A stretch of DNA of 64,000 nt, taken from positions 15,297,826 through 15,361,825 of the forward strand of contig OY829658.1 of NCBI GenBank assembly GCA_963691815.1, in the 5' to 3' direction. The position numbers were made by a program, and so were the translations under genes. Below the pieces are notes generated by a model. The model was not told where the DNA came from. It worked only from the letters and a program-made list of their open reading frames with translations, and ran no database searches. Positions within the stretch are counted from its first letter, which is position 1. Each line of letters starts with the position of its first letter. This DNA is from Echiichthys vipera (Eukaryota > Chordata > Actinopteri > Perciformes > Trachinidae). This document shows positions 22,444-35,159 of this stretch, one piece after another.

Positions 22444-22554
22444 CATTAGCAATCCCTTGTAGGCATAAACAATGCCCAGCCAAATGGTCATGTGGGTGTT
22501 CTCACAGTGCTCCAAGAAGGGACGGATGGCAATGTCTCGGCCTTGGGGGTCCGC
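22444..22554 (-). CDS. gabbr2: gabbr2 exon: extracellular loop 2 and first part of TM5
   Basis: The 111 bases encode 37 residues, phase 0 to phase 0, matching human residues of about 632-668. The peptide starts ADPQGRDIAIRPFLEHCENT and ends IVYAYKGLLM. The cysteine in EHCENT is the loop-2 cysteine that class C receptors tie to the top of TM3 by a disulfide; that role is family knowledge. HMTIWLGIVYAYKGLLM is the first half of TM5, which continues in the next exon. The donor is ATG|GTGAGA. The acceptor TTGTCAACAG has a poor pyrimidine tract for an exon that must be joined across 39.9 kb. Human has EPDP where this protein has EADP at the junction with the upstream exon. Confidence 0.96.
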
Positions 22555-24779
22555 CTGTTGACAACACAAACACATAGACAAGGAAGAGAGTTTAGAACAA
22601 CCTTCCAAAAAAAAGTATTTTTATAATTTGGAAAAACAAATTAGACGTATGAACAAATAACTAGAAGCAAGTGTCGAGTGTACAGTAGCAGTGGCACAGG
22701 CAACATTTCCTTGAGGAGCAATAAAACCAACAGGAAAAAAAACAGTAAAAGGAAGAAATCCCCAATATGCAAATGTTTCCACATTATTTTCTCTTTGCAG
22801 GTGTTCTGATTTCACATTCAGGTGCAAAAAGTTACATAGACTGTCTGCTGCCAGTCAGAATGAAGGGTGTCAGTGATCAAACATACAGGAGTGTAATCAA
22901 ACTGTGTCCCATCATGGCCATTGGGCCTCTCCAAAGTTGGATGACGTTAAACTAATAGGGATGCTAATGTGCATGACTAATGAAGCTTTTTCATCAATTC
23001 AATTTACACCTTCTTCTTTCATTCTTGTTTCTCACTCAGTCTCTGTCACGCCATCTCTCTCCATACTGCTCGTCTCTCTATTTTCTTCAGCTTTCTTTTC
23101 ATTTCCACTTCTCTCACAGCAGCTGGTGACGTATGTGGCTTACGGGGCAAATTAGCACCTGAGGTGGATATTAATATGATAAAACACATCACCTCTACTC
23201 TCTCCTTCTCACTCTCTCTGCTAGCCAGAGCTTTAAAAAGCCTTTAATAAGAGCATTAGTTTGCCCTGCAAGGATTCATCTGAGGCCACACCAATATATC
23301 AACGCTGAGACACCTGGGAGGGCTGGGCATAATGCCATGCTGCCCGCTAGGTCTGTGTATGTGTGTGTGTAAGTATGTGAGTGTGTCTCTTCAGGCTTAT
23401 TTACAGTAAGACATGTCTAGTGGCTCAGCAGATGGTGCTTGTGTGTTAGTGTGTACAGGCATCCACAGTAAAGTGTTTGATCTGCAGAAATTCAGTTCAC
23501 AATGTCCTTTAAGGCAGAAAGCAAGATGATGAGAGATAAAGCAAGGAAATATGCTGAAATGTTAGCTTTCTTTTGGTCCTCAAACATACTACACTGAGTG
23601 TGCACTTTGTTTAATATGTCTCATGTGAATGTCCTCATTATTAATAAATACACACCTACACATAGACATCCATCTAGGGGCTGCAAAATCCACCCCCACT
23701 AGTCATTTTGAACCCCGTATTGTCCATTCAGCTCCCGTTGATGGGAATTGCAGATTTTCATGCTTTTCTCTATGATCTTGATGGATTTAAATTAGTGGTT
23801 CTCTATAGAATGATCACTTTAAATTGGAAATTGGTGCTTAAAAAGCTCCACTGATTTACCCATACTGTATCATTTCTGGATATCCTTCAATTGATGTATT
23901 ACAGTACAGTTCTCTAGCTTTAATTCCCATGCCTCTTCCTTGGAAATACTGCTTTCACACAGTGTTCCACTTCCTGCTTACACTTGCTGGCTTTCACTTT
24001 CAACACTCAATTCTGCAAGGGATTACATATGCAGTTACACATCACACACCATTTGGAAAAAGACACTGCGACAACGTAGCAGGCGTAACCCCCCTTCAAC
24101 GCCCATGTAGAGTCAATTTTTCCACCACCTGTTGAAGATCTTCATAACCTCTGATGTCTCAAAACAGAAACACATTAAAGAGTGAGGATTGCTTTGGTGG
24201 CAGTGAGTTCAAACACTTTGTCAAAGCACTATTGTAAACCTTTCCTGAGAGTTCCTGTGGCAACCGTATGGCTCATGTCACTCATTTCTGGGACTTGAGT
24301 ATTGTATTCTTGTTAACATGAAGGCGAAAGACTGGTAGCGCTAGGGTTCTGCTTTAAAAGCCATCAAGAAGGTAGAAACACAGGAAAGTGGGGTAGGAGA
24401 TAAAACACTGAGAGGCTATTCCTTTTTTAAATTTTTTTTTTTACAAGGACCACATTTAACTGACACAGTACAGAAAAGGGATCCTGAGACTGAATCGTGA
24501 CATTTCCATGGTACAGCTTCAGGAAATGTCTTCATGAAAAAAATATTTTTCAACCTATTTTCAAACTTAGTAATGTGTTGGGACTGAGCAAGAGGAAATC
24601 ATGACTTATGCATAAGTCTGTGGGCAGTGGCACAAATCATCTCTGGTCACTGGAAATACATACACATACATAGGGTTTTATATTTTATGTCAACAATAAA
24701 GCCATGCATTCTGCAACTTGCTGGCCCCGGACTGATAGAAGCCATGGTGTAGCATGGAAGATGAAGCTCTACAAAGACA

Positions 24780-25295
24780 GGCCTGTCCATCTTTCTTCCA
24801 CTCCCGTTCTGAGGTCTTTACACTGACTTCCTGTCTGTCAAATAATTTATTTAAAACTACTATTGTTGGCTTAAAAAGCACTGAATGGTTCAGGGTCAAA
24901 ATACATTTCTGATCTTCCTTCTGTCCAGAGGTAAAACTAAACATGGAGAAGCAGCGTTTAGTTTTTATGCACCACATATCTATAACAAACAAGGAACTAA
25001 AAAACTGAAGAATAACTGCAGGTCCGCTGCAACTTTCAATTCTTTTAAATCAAGACTGAAGACTTTTCTGTTTGACGCTGCCTTTTGTTAAATAAAATAA
25101 CATTTTTTGCACTCTACTGTACCAACCTCAAGCTTTTGCAGCTTTTATTTTTCATCTTGTTTTTACTGTTTAACGATGTATTCTTTATTGACTGTTTTAA
25201 ATTGTACTGAATATACTTTTAATGTTTTATGTAAAGCACTTTGAATAGCTTTGTAGCTGAAATGTGTTCTATAAATAAACCTGCCTTGCCTTACA
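24780..25295 (+). mobile_element. LINE (L2-like) 3' end relic
   Basis: The plus strand encodes the C-terminal end of an L2-type ORF2 with stops: PVLRSLH-stop-LPVCQIIYLK, KALNGSGSKYISDL, then TKHGEAAFSFYAPHIYN and CRSAATFNSFKSRLKTFLFD. This is followed by a non-coding tail with TTTATGTAAAGCACTTTGAA and ATAAATAAACCTGCCTTGCC. Both the peptide order and the tail are typical of fish LINE 3' ends, which are usually 5'-truncated as here. It lies antisense to gabbr2. Confidence 0.75.
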
Positions 25296-25323
25296 TACAT
25301 TTTTGGAAGAAAAATACTCAAAT

Positions 25324-25779
25324 ATCCTATATTATGCTCATTTTCAGATTCATACTTGTATTTGGGGTTTCTACTAGAACGTGCTTTAACGTGGAAAAAA
25401 AACCCACACACATTGTTTCTCTTATACTGTCTGCATATACCTATTCACCCCATGTTTTAGCCCCCCTACCGATGAAGCCCATTCTGCTCTGACTGGTCAG
25501 GATCTTCCACATCTGCGCTCTCTGGACCTTTGTACCATCATTTCAGGTGAATAACTGTAACAACACTGTATTAGCACTTTCTATTTCTATATAGCATAGT
25601 TGTGACATCACAACTGTACTGAAGTCCTGACTGCTTGTTTAAAGGCAGAATATCTGAATACAGACTGTGTCGTTTTGGAATGAGTGTTTTGATATTTACA
25701 CAGTATTTGATTTATTTCGGACCTACTTTATAATAAAAAAAGACATGAAACTCACTTTTTTCTAAATGATGGGACCTTT
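25324..25779 (+). mobile_element. MITE copy C (same family as 14435 and 16292)
   Basis: The start ATCCTATATTATGCTCATTT and end GATGGGACCTTT are the family's inverted ends in decayed form. The interior shares CATTCTGCTCTGACTGGTCA, TTGTGACATCACAACTGTAC and the GGAATGAGTGTTTTGATA block with copies A and B. It begins about 30 bases after the LINE tail. Confidence 0.65.
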
Positions 25780-26476
25780 ATGCCCTTTTCAAACATGGAA
25801 TATGTAACACTGTTGACTTTATACATAAATATAGGTCAGGCCTAGTAACGTTTCTGTTGCACAAGTCTGAATTGAATGCTGTCACATTAACGTAAAGGTC
25901 ACAGAATCACTGGTCAGGTCAAACTGTATGTGTTGAACACACAGAGAGAAATTAGATGCCGATTATGCTCACCTTGTTGAAAGTACTGTAACATATTTTG
26001 CTCATTCTCACTTACTTTACTCTGACCTTGTGTTCCTCCACTTTCCTTTTATTTGACGCCCTTCTGTATATTGGTGTTACCCTTACATTTTTTTATTTAT
26101 GTATATTTATGTTTTTGGCTGAGCTATCCGTTATTCAAACGACAATGCTCCAAGAAGTCACACTTGTTGCAAATCATTTTGTTCATTCAATATGAGACAA
26201 ATATTCCACATCAGTGCTTTTTCCATAGTCGCAGCTCCAAGCAAACTTGTGTCAATAACAACAAAATGATAAGAAAACATTAGATAAAATGCTTATTAGG
26301 CTTGGGTCTCTATCGCAGCAGAGCAGACAGGAGCTCTCGCCTTTTGGAGGGAAGCTGTCTGGGGAGTTGCCAGGCAACAGGGCTGTAGGCAGCAGGCCTC
26401 AAAGCAGTGGTGATGGCGCTAAAAGTGGCGGTTCACTGTCATTTTTCACAGCATTAGCCCTCTAACGGGATCACTT

Positions 26477-26493
26477 TGGGGGGGGGGGGGGGG
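26477..26493. repeat. poly-G tract
   Basis: A run of about 17 G residues. Similar runs occur at 2579-2590 and 12241-12256, and C runs near 12838 and 38326. Confidence 0.85.
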
Positions 26494-26937
26494 CACAGTG
26501 CTGGCAGATTGTCTATGGAGAGATGGAGCTACATGAGGCGATGAAGGGAGCGATGGAGGGAAGAAGGAGAAAGAAATGGAAGGTGGGATAGAGAGAAAAC
26601 TGATGCAAGAAGAAGGTATGGAAAGATGAAAGTTGAAATGAATGGAATAATAAAGAGTTAACAGGATAGATGGAAGGAAGGCACACATGATGGAATGGAG
26701 AGGTAAGAGAAATAGATGCTGTCAATCCTGTTTCCTCAAAGAGATGAATGAAGGAAAAAACGCCTAAAATGAAGAGATAACTTGAGCGCAGAGGGGAGGA
26801 CGAGTGCATAAAGTACATCAGGGAGAGCTATGGAATGCTGGAGAGATGGAGGTAAAGAGTAAGGACAAACTAATGTTTTTTACTATCAATATGGGTGTTC
26901 AGAGAAACTGACTCAATGCTTTTTTCAAAGCTAAGAA

Positions 26938-28288
26938 TAGGGTTGTCCTAGCCTTGCGAGACCATCCTGATCTTGCGAGCACTATTGTTTTTTTTACTCA
27001 CAGATCAGTCTGGTAACCTGCGGCAGAGAAAATTTGGAGAAGGCTGCCGAAGTGACAGAACCAATAAGCATAGGTTTTGAGGCTGCTCGAAGTGTGACGC
27101 ACTGAGAAGCGACTGTTCAGTGTAAACAACATTGCGGCTTCCGCGGATGAGATGAACGCAGCTATTGAGCAAGGCGGAAATAAGTAAAAACTAAAAAAAC
27201 TAAAAACTAAACTAGACTAATCGACTAAAGAAAGCTTTGGCTACCTTCACACTGCAGTTACAAATGACCTGAATCTGATTTTCTTCACTCTCATGTGACC
27301 CATATCTGATTTGCTTTTGACAGTAATTAAATCATTTCCCCCCAGGATTATTAAAGTATTTCCGATTCTGATTCAGTGTGAACAGCACAAGTCGCATTGA
27401 ATCTGACATCTTCAAATCAGAATTAGGCCACTTTTAAATGGGGTACTGAATCGGATATACAGTATATCGGATTTTTTTTAATGCGATCCCTATCTGAACA
27501 GCCAAGTTGCATTAAATGGGACTTTGACGTCATTCTGACCTGCGCTGCACTGTTTTGTAAATGAATGACGAATAAAGTTGATTGAAATAAAAAAGCCAGG
27601 AACAGAATCAAAACAAACATGGAGGACAGCAGTGAAGCAGGCAGCCAGTGGAGGGATAGTGAAGTTTAGACCTCATTAGTATTTGGGGTGACACTTCGGT
27701 GCAAGCTAGACTTGAAGGGTCTTATCGTAAACCGATCCAAATACTTCTCTGTACACATGTTGCAGCTTCCTTCATCCCGCTAAAGCTGCATTACGAAAAC
27801 CAGAACCCTTTTCTACTTGAAAACTACTGAGAAAGTCAGCTCAAAGAGTTCTTTTTGTACCCTTTTGTTAAGAAAAACGGAAGAAACCATCATTACGATT
27901 TAAAACATTTTTCTCCTCTTCCTCCTTCGTGATATCACCCGCTCACAAATTTGCCGGCTACTGCCACACACTAATGTTTTTAGCATTAAACCATAAAGTC
28001 CTACAATACCAGTTGCCGTTGCCATGTTCGCTTACATAACAACACTGTTGTGGCGGGATGTCATCAATGATCAACTGTGCATGCAGGTTACTTCAGGAGC
28101 TGTTCACACATCAATCCGTAGACAGGTCACATTAAGAGACGTAATGTGAACAGCCATACAAAAAAATTGGATTTGAGCAATGAATCGGGTTTGTGCATTA
28201 AGACCTGCAGTATGAATGTAGCCCTAGTCGTCGAAGACCAATATGAGAGATTAGTCGAGTAATCGACTAAAAAGGGGGGCAACCCTAG
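26938..28288. mobile_element. outer DNA element with TAGGGTTG ends (composite)
   Basis: The left end TAGGGTTGTCCTAGCC is mirrored at the right by GGGGGCAACCCTA. Just inside the right end lies ATTAGTCGAGTAATCGACTA, and a matching TAATCGACTAAAG occurs at 27219. Between the left end and 27180 is a second recognisable repeat, CCTTGCGAGACCATCCTGAT through GGCAGAGAAAATTTGGAGAA. The block thus looks like several insertions stacked together around the element at 27239-28223. Exact boundaries and superfamily (hAT suspected) are uncertain. Confidence 0.45.
27239..28223. mobile_element. DNA transposon with 19-bp TIRs, nested
   Basis: The left terminus GGCTACCTTCACACTGCAG and the right terminus (minus strand) GGCTACATTCATACTGCAG agree at 17 of 19 positions. 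Subterminal sequence on both sides repeats AATCNGATTT words and GTGAACAG/CTGTTCAC motifs. The length is 985 bases, with no recognisable transposase, so it is non-autonomous. This end sequence is one I recall from common teleost repeats. It sits within the larger element at 26938-28288. Confidence 0.6.
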
Positions 28289-30454
28289 GAAGAACCAGAC
28301 AAAATTTTTCTTCTTCATTCTGCTTCTTGTTTTAGACCATTCACTGCACTTGACTACTTATTTATGAGTGCGGGAGTTTTGTTTTCTTTCATCCTTGACA
28401 CTACCGTGCACATGATGGACTATTCAAGTGCGTGCTACTTTCCATAGTATATTGTCCTTTAATGTTTAAAAGCAAAAATGAAAAACAACAAAGACAGCCA
28501 TATTGAGCATCCTGCATTCCTGTTTTCCCCACTTGACTGCACAATCACAGCTAACAGGGCTTATTTCCGGATATGGATCTCACTCTTACTATACGACGGC
28601 CTCTGACCTGGTAGAGAGCAGAGAGAGACAGACCAACATGTGAAGGAGGAAATGAACAGCTCCCTCATTGTCACCTAAACCTACTTCACACAGAGGTGTG
28701 CGTGCATATGTCTCTGTTGGTGCAAACATTAGTAATATAACCGTGATTGTGTGGGTGTTTGTGTGTAAAAGTGTATTTGCGTTTGCGTGTATAGACGAGC
28801 TATCAGGCAAACACTGACAGAAACACTCCATCACTCATACTGGCAATTACAATGGAGGAGATTTCAGCATGTTGAAAGAATGAGAGAGTGTGATGAGGGG
28901 AAAAGATAGGTATTTTGGGTGAAACTTTAGACTCTGTGGCAGCAATTTATGTTGTAGTATTTTTTCAGGAAGAAAATGACTGGGATGAAAAATGACCAAG
29001 GGAAAGCCACTGAGAATACTGCAGAGAGAAAATGGAAATCAGTGTAGAGTGTACAATACATTTTTGTCCTCAAGGAAGATCGTAAAACTTTCATCAAATC
29101 ATTGCATCACGTTACTGTGTTGTGCTTACTCCAGGGATTCAATAATTTACATTCATGCAAACCGAGGCTATCTGAAATCTCTCTCAGAACAGTAAGCAAT
29201 GTCATATGGCGTATATTAAATAATGATAACGTGATAATGTGATTGGTGGTGATTGGTTTTGAACATCAGTGGATGACACCGTGTTCTGCTGGTGCCCAGG
29301 CAACCAGCCCTGCCAACTGTTTTCCTCTAGTGCTACCTGATAGAGATGTCACACAAACACTAACACAAACACAAACACATTATCCTGTGTGGCACCAACT
29401 GTTTTCATACATGCAAATAGACATCTTTAGAATTAGTCGTATGTCACGCTCAGTCTCCACTGAGGGGAATTAGGACTGTAAGGCTGCACTTGTGACAAAT
29501 ATCATATCATGGAAAATATTCTGTGTTGAAAGTGGTTTTTAGAAGACACCCAAGAAGTACCATGTACACTGTAGCACACTGAATCAAATGTAATAAATGG
29601 TTTATAGTCCCAAGGACTGGTAAAAGCGGGAGAAGCAACTGCAAGTCTTTGGAGAAAGGATGAAGGTATTTAAAGAATGAATGAGGGGATGTAGAAAAGC
29701 CAGGATGAGAGATTTGGAGAGTGTCGGGGAGAAAAACACATCAAGAGCACAGAGGGCAAAGAGATGGGAAGATGAAAGGCATCTTGGTGCCACAGTAATT
29801 TGTAGGAAATCATTTGAAAAGCACGTTTTCACAAGCCCTTTATGAAATCCTGAACGGCAGTAATGGCCTCTAGACAGGCAAATATGAGAAGTGCATAGTG
29901 GTTGATTAGCTCAGCTGGTTGGACAGGGAGGTTGATGAGATGTTGTAGAGATGGCAAAAAAGAAGCTCACCCATTAAGGAGATATGTTCTTGTGACTCCA
30001 CATGATGCAACAACTACTGTACATGTCCAGCCATAACCTAGATGGCATTTATATAATTTCAAAATTAAAGACAACAGCTTTGACTGCCTTTCCCTAACCA
30101 ATTGTTCTGTTATTGTTATAAAGTTATTGTAGTTTAGTAGTTATCATATTCAAGAAAATACCCAATTTTCCCCTCAAATTCATATTCCCCCCATTTGTCT
30201 TATTCTGCCTGAAGCCAACAAGTTGTTTTTGTCAGTGTACAGTCTGGTTGGACACTGCTGTTGCCCTGGCTGCGAGCAACAATGCTGTTGCCAAAAAGTT
30301 GCTTTTTACTTTTAAAACACAAAAGTCAAAGCCTAAAAATAGACTGTTAAACAGAAAACGGACAAAAGTGTGTTGTGTGCCAAAGAACTTCAGGACTTTG
30401 GACCAACTTGAGGAAAAAAAAAACTTTGAAGAGAGAAGTTAACCATTTACTTTA

Positions 30455-30850
30455 AGTTCCATGATTTAACATTTATAAGCTGTATATAAACATTATATAG
30501 TTTTTATACACACTATAATGTAGTTGTGAGCAGATATAAGTGTGCATTAAAGCAGTCAGCAACTATAACTCCTGTGTGTATAAGTGGAGGCTTCTGTATA
30601 AACAGATAATGAATGAAGAGTACACAGCAAAACAAGGTTGTTATAACATAACATAACATATGTCTTCATAATAGAAGTTATCTTATTGACAATCACTGTA
30701 CATATTGTAAATACTTAAAAATATCCTTATATCTGCAAACAGCTTTATTATAAACCAGTTATAAACACAATGTGTATATACTGTTTTTAAATACTTAATA
30801 GGTACAGTCATAAGGTAGGTAAATAATAAAGTTTTACATAGAAAGGGTTT
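30455..30850. repeat. AT-rich repeat with internal inverted similarity
   Basis: The left part ATAAGCTGTATATAAACATT through GCATTAAAGCAGTCAGCAAC and the right part TTATTATAAACCAGTTATAA through TTTTTAAATACTTAATAGGT contain inverted-like TATAA and ATAAAC words. They resemble a dispersed teleost DNA element in my memory. Termini were not established. Confidence 0.35.
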
Positions 30851-32337
30851 AAAGGACAATGATCTAATATGGTAGGCAGGGCTGAGGAAAAACAGACCCA
30901 GGACTCTACAGTAGTTATGGTAACGATAAACTTCATTCATACCTGTTGAGTGACACGTCAGCTGATCACAAATATTTCCTTATGCAAAACAACAGCAGGT
31001 AGCAGCTTGACATGGCATGCAAACACGTGGGATCATCCACTTAATGACTGAAGTATGGTTTAAAGAATTACAGAGCAGGTATCAACTAACTTCTGTCGAT
31101 TGCAATTAAGCAATTTGCGTCATTCTGCTACACACTGCATTATATCCTCCTCTTTTCTCCTTCTGCAATAAGTGTACTGATGTTGATGTTTAAAACTAGC
31201 GCTGCCTCCAGTTTGAGCCTCCCCACTGAGGTGATGGAATTATTGAAGGACCTTTCCTCTGTTCCTGAAGCTGTGTGTGCAATAACAACAAAGCACCGGA
31301 TTCCATCACTTAATGAGGCTCTAAACTTGAAGATCAGATAAAGAATATCATATGATGCACAACAGTGACCTCTCTGAAAAATGTCTTTCCAAGGAGGCTC
31401 ACACTATTTATCTTAACAATGTTTGGCTTTCATTACCGATATTAACTCAGCGTCTGAACTGTGCCCCTTTCCCATCAATTTTTTATGAAATTTGTCTAGT
31501 TTTGTGATCAAAATGATTCAGTATGAGTTTTGTTTTATGAAATTGCTCCTCTGGAGCTATTTAGTTTATTGTAATGCTTGTTTCTATTTGACTTAATGAA
31601 AAAAAACGTTTGTTATTAAGTATCGCTCCACTTATTCAAGAATATAAAGGCTGAGATATGTTATGATAACTCACCCTAACCCTAGGAGAAAGACATACTA
31701 GCACATTGTCAATGTCCAGGGAAACAGGTTTTTAATTTTTCAGATAAACTGTGAGTTTAAGCGTTCTTTTGTGTGTTATGAAACCTCTCCTATGTTTTAA
31801 ACTTAACCCTTATAAATTCATTGAAATATCTTAAATGCACTGACACAAAACTGAAAAAATAGGGCTTGATATCTTTTATTTGGAGATACATGGTTTTTAC
31901 AGAAAAGCAAATATTTTAAAATTTAAAGGAATATCAGGACTACATCTAGGCAGTAACGTGACGTTAAGGAAATACTGAGGCTAATATGCTAAGAAGTGAA
32001 CTATTTTTAATTTGATTTCAAATTTCATGGTACAATCTCCGAAAGGTCTGTAGCACATCAACTGGTATCAGGGTGCCATTCTAATTCTTTGCTGTAGATG
32101 AATGAACTGTAAAAAGAAAAATAAAGGAAAGGAAGGGAAGAGAAAGCCAGCGAGAAAGGGTTGGAAGAAGTGAGGGAGGTGTGGGAGAGAGAAGTAGTGA
32201 GGGAGTGTAAGGGTGGTGGACCCCTGGCCGAGGCTGACCTACATGCAGAGGGGCCATGGTGACAGGGCAGCAAGACGCCGCTGGCACTCCAAGCCATGTG
32301 GATTTCTGCCATCCCACTTCACAGTGTGCATGAAAAC

Positions 32338-32340
<3 letters not shown>

Positions 32341-32431
<91 letters not shown>

Positions 32432-32444
32432 TGTGTGTGTGTAC
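32341..32444. repeat. (GT)n microsatellite
   Basis: About 50 GT units with AT and TTT interruptions, trailing into degenerate GTGTACGCATGT repeats up to about 32485. Confidence 0.95.
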
Positions 32445-33520
32445 GCGTGTGTACGCATGTGTATGCATGTGTACGCGTGTGTGAGAGAGAAAGCGCTTAT
32501 GTGTGTGTTTTACTGTAGTGTCCTAGTCACACCGGATGGGTGACCAGGATATTCCACTCCAGTGCATCTTCACAGATATTATTCTGGCTCAGTTAAGAGA
32601 GAGAGAGAACAAGGTAGAGGCGGACAGAAAAATAAAACAATAGTGACAAAATAAAACCAAAAAAATAAATTAATTAAGAAATAAAACATAACTACACCGC
32701 TCTTTCTGAATCTTACACACTCTTCCAAATATTTTAATCTTTAATCTTCATTAAACTACAGAACCATGCAGTTTCCATCCCCCTTAGAGTCTACTCCCCC
32801 TCCTTTCCTTTACCCCACTAATGATGATAAAATGATCTCTTTACTTAAATGTGTCCGTCTGCATTTAAATATTTCTGCTCTCTTGCTTGCTTGAGCAACC
32901 ACCCCCTTTTCTTCCTTTTTCCATAAAAGCCTGTAATCCCATTTGAGGACTAATCCTTCTGATAAAACCCTGGCCCAGCGACCTTTTAACCACTACTGGG
33001 CAAAATTGGAAGTGGAGTGATGAAGTTGTGGAAGGATTTTATTTTTTCCTGTAGCTCCCCTCTCTGCAAGGGAGTGGTATAATATTGCTGTGACAAAAGA
33101 TCGATTAATGTTGTTCAGATAACTGGCTGACCTACGATTGCCCAAACCAGAGCTTCATGCAGGGAAATTAACAACTGGCTAAGGGTCGGTTTTATTCATG
33201 CACAGGAGCATATCCTTGTTTCTTCCCCTGTTATATCTATTATTGCTCAGCATTTTTTATTCAGAACAATTAAATTTGTCTGAACATGTCAGCATACACA
33301 TAAAGTCTCACATTTTGCCTGAGAATCACATTTTAGTGCCTTTGCTGGCATCTGATGGCTGTAAAGGGAAAATCTCTTGAACGAAAAACAGTGTTTCAAT
33401 TATAATCCCCTCTGCTCTTGACAGCAGTGTCAGCAGAGGTGGTCACCACACTGGCAGGCAGCAAGGGCTACCAGAGTAATTATCAGCCGTGATTGCTGGT
33501 ATTGTTTTCACCTTGTGAGT

Positions 33521-33544
33521 CTGTGTGTGTGTGTGTGTGTGTGT
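33521..33544. repeat. (GT)n microsatellite, short
   Basis: About 12 GT units. Confidence 0.9.
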
Positions 33545-33779
33545 ATCATCGTGGCAGGATGTGGTCCTAGAGACATGACTGTGGCGGGAACTACCGTAGA
33601 GGCACCTTTGAGTACTTTGCTAGGTGTTTATTACCTTGCACAGCAGCTGTCACACAGAAATCCATCTTGACAGGCTCCAAGTAATGCGGTTGTGTGCCAT
33701 GCGAAGGTGAGCCAGTTAATCAGTGTCTGGTGAGGAGCTACTGGCAGTAGGGGATGGGGAAGGGGTGGCCGGCATTGAA

Positions 33780-34330
33780 TTCAATTCAATTCAATTTTAT
33801 TTATAGTGCCAAATCATAACAAAAGTTATCTCAGGACACTTTACAGAGTAGGTATAGACTGTGTGGTCTTGGAAGCTGAAGGCTCTGCCCTTCATTCTGC
33901 TTTTGGAGACTCTAGGAACGACAAGTAGCCCTGCATTCTCAGAGCGCAGCAATCTAGTTGGTAATATGGTACTATGAGCTCTTTAAGATACGACGGAGCC
34001 TAACCAATAAGAGCTTTGTAGGTGGGAAGAAGGATTTTAAAGTCTATTCTAAAACACGGCGGGGAAAGCGGGCCGTAAGTAATCAGACGCTTCCCCGTGT
34101 CTAGCAGGCGGTCCACCATGGACCTGAAGTCCTGCTTGAGGACGTCGGACTGGTGGTTCTTTAAATCGTTGGTACCGGCTTGCAGGACCAGCGTGGAGGC
34201 CAAGCTGTGCAGTGAACACAGCTGACACGAGAGGTGACTGTTCATTCAAAACAATGCCGGCTCCTAAAATAGTTAGCTTAGATGTTGCAATTACATCCGT
34301 TTTATCAGAACTTTAGAGTTTTTCTTCATC
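33780..34330. mobile_element. composite teleost repeat with LINE ORF1-like fragment
   Basis: It begins CAATTCAATTCAATTTTATT, then AGTGCCAAATCATAACAAAA and TTATCTCAGGACACTTTACA, the same family start as at 5061. It continues with GGCTCTGCCCTTCATTCTGC and TTTAAGATACGACGGAGCCT. On the minus strand 34060-34200 reads LVLQAGTNDLKNHQSDVLKQ, then DFRSMVDRLLDTGKRLITYG. This resembles the SGNH-esterase-like ORF1 domain of fish L2/CR1 LINEs, with the GTND block visible. It is a fossil with no complete frame. Confidence 0.5.
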
Positions 34331-34859
34331 GAGAGAAGAGAATGGCATTGAAGGCTTTTCTTGATGGAAAAGATGTTTTCACTTTCTCCCTACTGACTTC
34401 AGCAAGAGTTTGACAGACAGATGGTTCATCCAATCACCTGCCAGGTCTGTTTTGAAAATGCCTACCATTTGCCAAATTTTTCCAGTCTTCCAATGAAGGC
34501 TTCGCAGATGGTTCTGTGTGACAAAGCGTCTAATGTGTCAGGTAACAGTCACAGCAGGTGTGATCCCATTGCAAGATGGTTTTCATAGGCTGATATGTTT
34601 TCAAGTTGTTTCAAGTGTTCCGCATCAGAACATAAAGTTTTGGCCCTTTTTCCATTACAGTTAAATGTAGGTTGAAAGACACAAGAGCAATCAGACAAAG
34701 ATATGATGAAATTTGAAGTGTAAAACAGTACGACAGGTCAAGTTTGACAGGTAAAATGTGGAGAAATACAGATATGTTTTATGCTCGTACCACAACTTCA
34801 AAGAAGACACTTCAAAGTAACAGAATAGAAGCTACTACCCCCTCCACATGTGCAAAATA

Positions 34860-34872
34860 ACACACACACACA

Positions 34873-34957
<85 letters not shown>
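34860..34957. repeat. (CA)n microsatellite
   Basis: About 48 CA units with one TA interruption. A shorter CA run follows at 35107-35130. Confidence 0.95.
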
Positions 34958-34959
<2 letters not shown>

Positions 34960-35106
34960 AGTACTAAGACAGTAGATAAGTGCTCACAAACGAGTGAGTT
35001 ATTCACTCACTTATGCATTCTCACAAAATTACAGCATAATGGCATAGACAAATACACAAAGCTACACTTTAATGAAATATGCACGCATGCACGCACCCCC
35101 CCACCC

Positions 35107-35130
35107 CACACACACACACACACACACACA
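35107..35130. repeat. (CA)n microsatellite, short
   Basis: About 12 CA units following CCCCCCCACCCC. Confidence 0.9.
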
Positions 35131-35159
35131 AGGGTGCAGCTCCCTGGGCTCCAGCAGGG

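Noticed and set aside
26446..26860. Proline/serine-rich minus-strand frames
   Set aside because: They arise from a purine-rich low-complexity stretch on the plus strand (repeated GGA, GAA and ATGGA words).
29898..29935. GATTAGCTCAGCTGGTTGGAC, resembling the 5' half of a tRNA
   Set aside because: No anticodon arm, B box or acceptor pairing follows, so it is not a tRNA gene; at most a very decayed SINE head.
31668..31686. CACCCTAACCCTAGG, resembling telomeric repeats
   Set aside because: Only two imperfect units; chance or ordinary sequence, not an interstitial telomere.
32081..32543. Overlapping open frames of CVCV or THTH repeats (also at 34812, 50256-50577 and 54437-54834)
   Set aside because: These are translations of GT/CA microsatellites, open in several frames at once, with no protein-coding signature.
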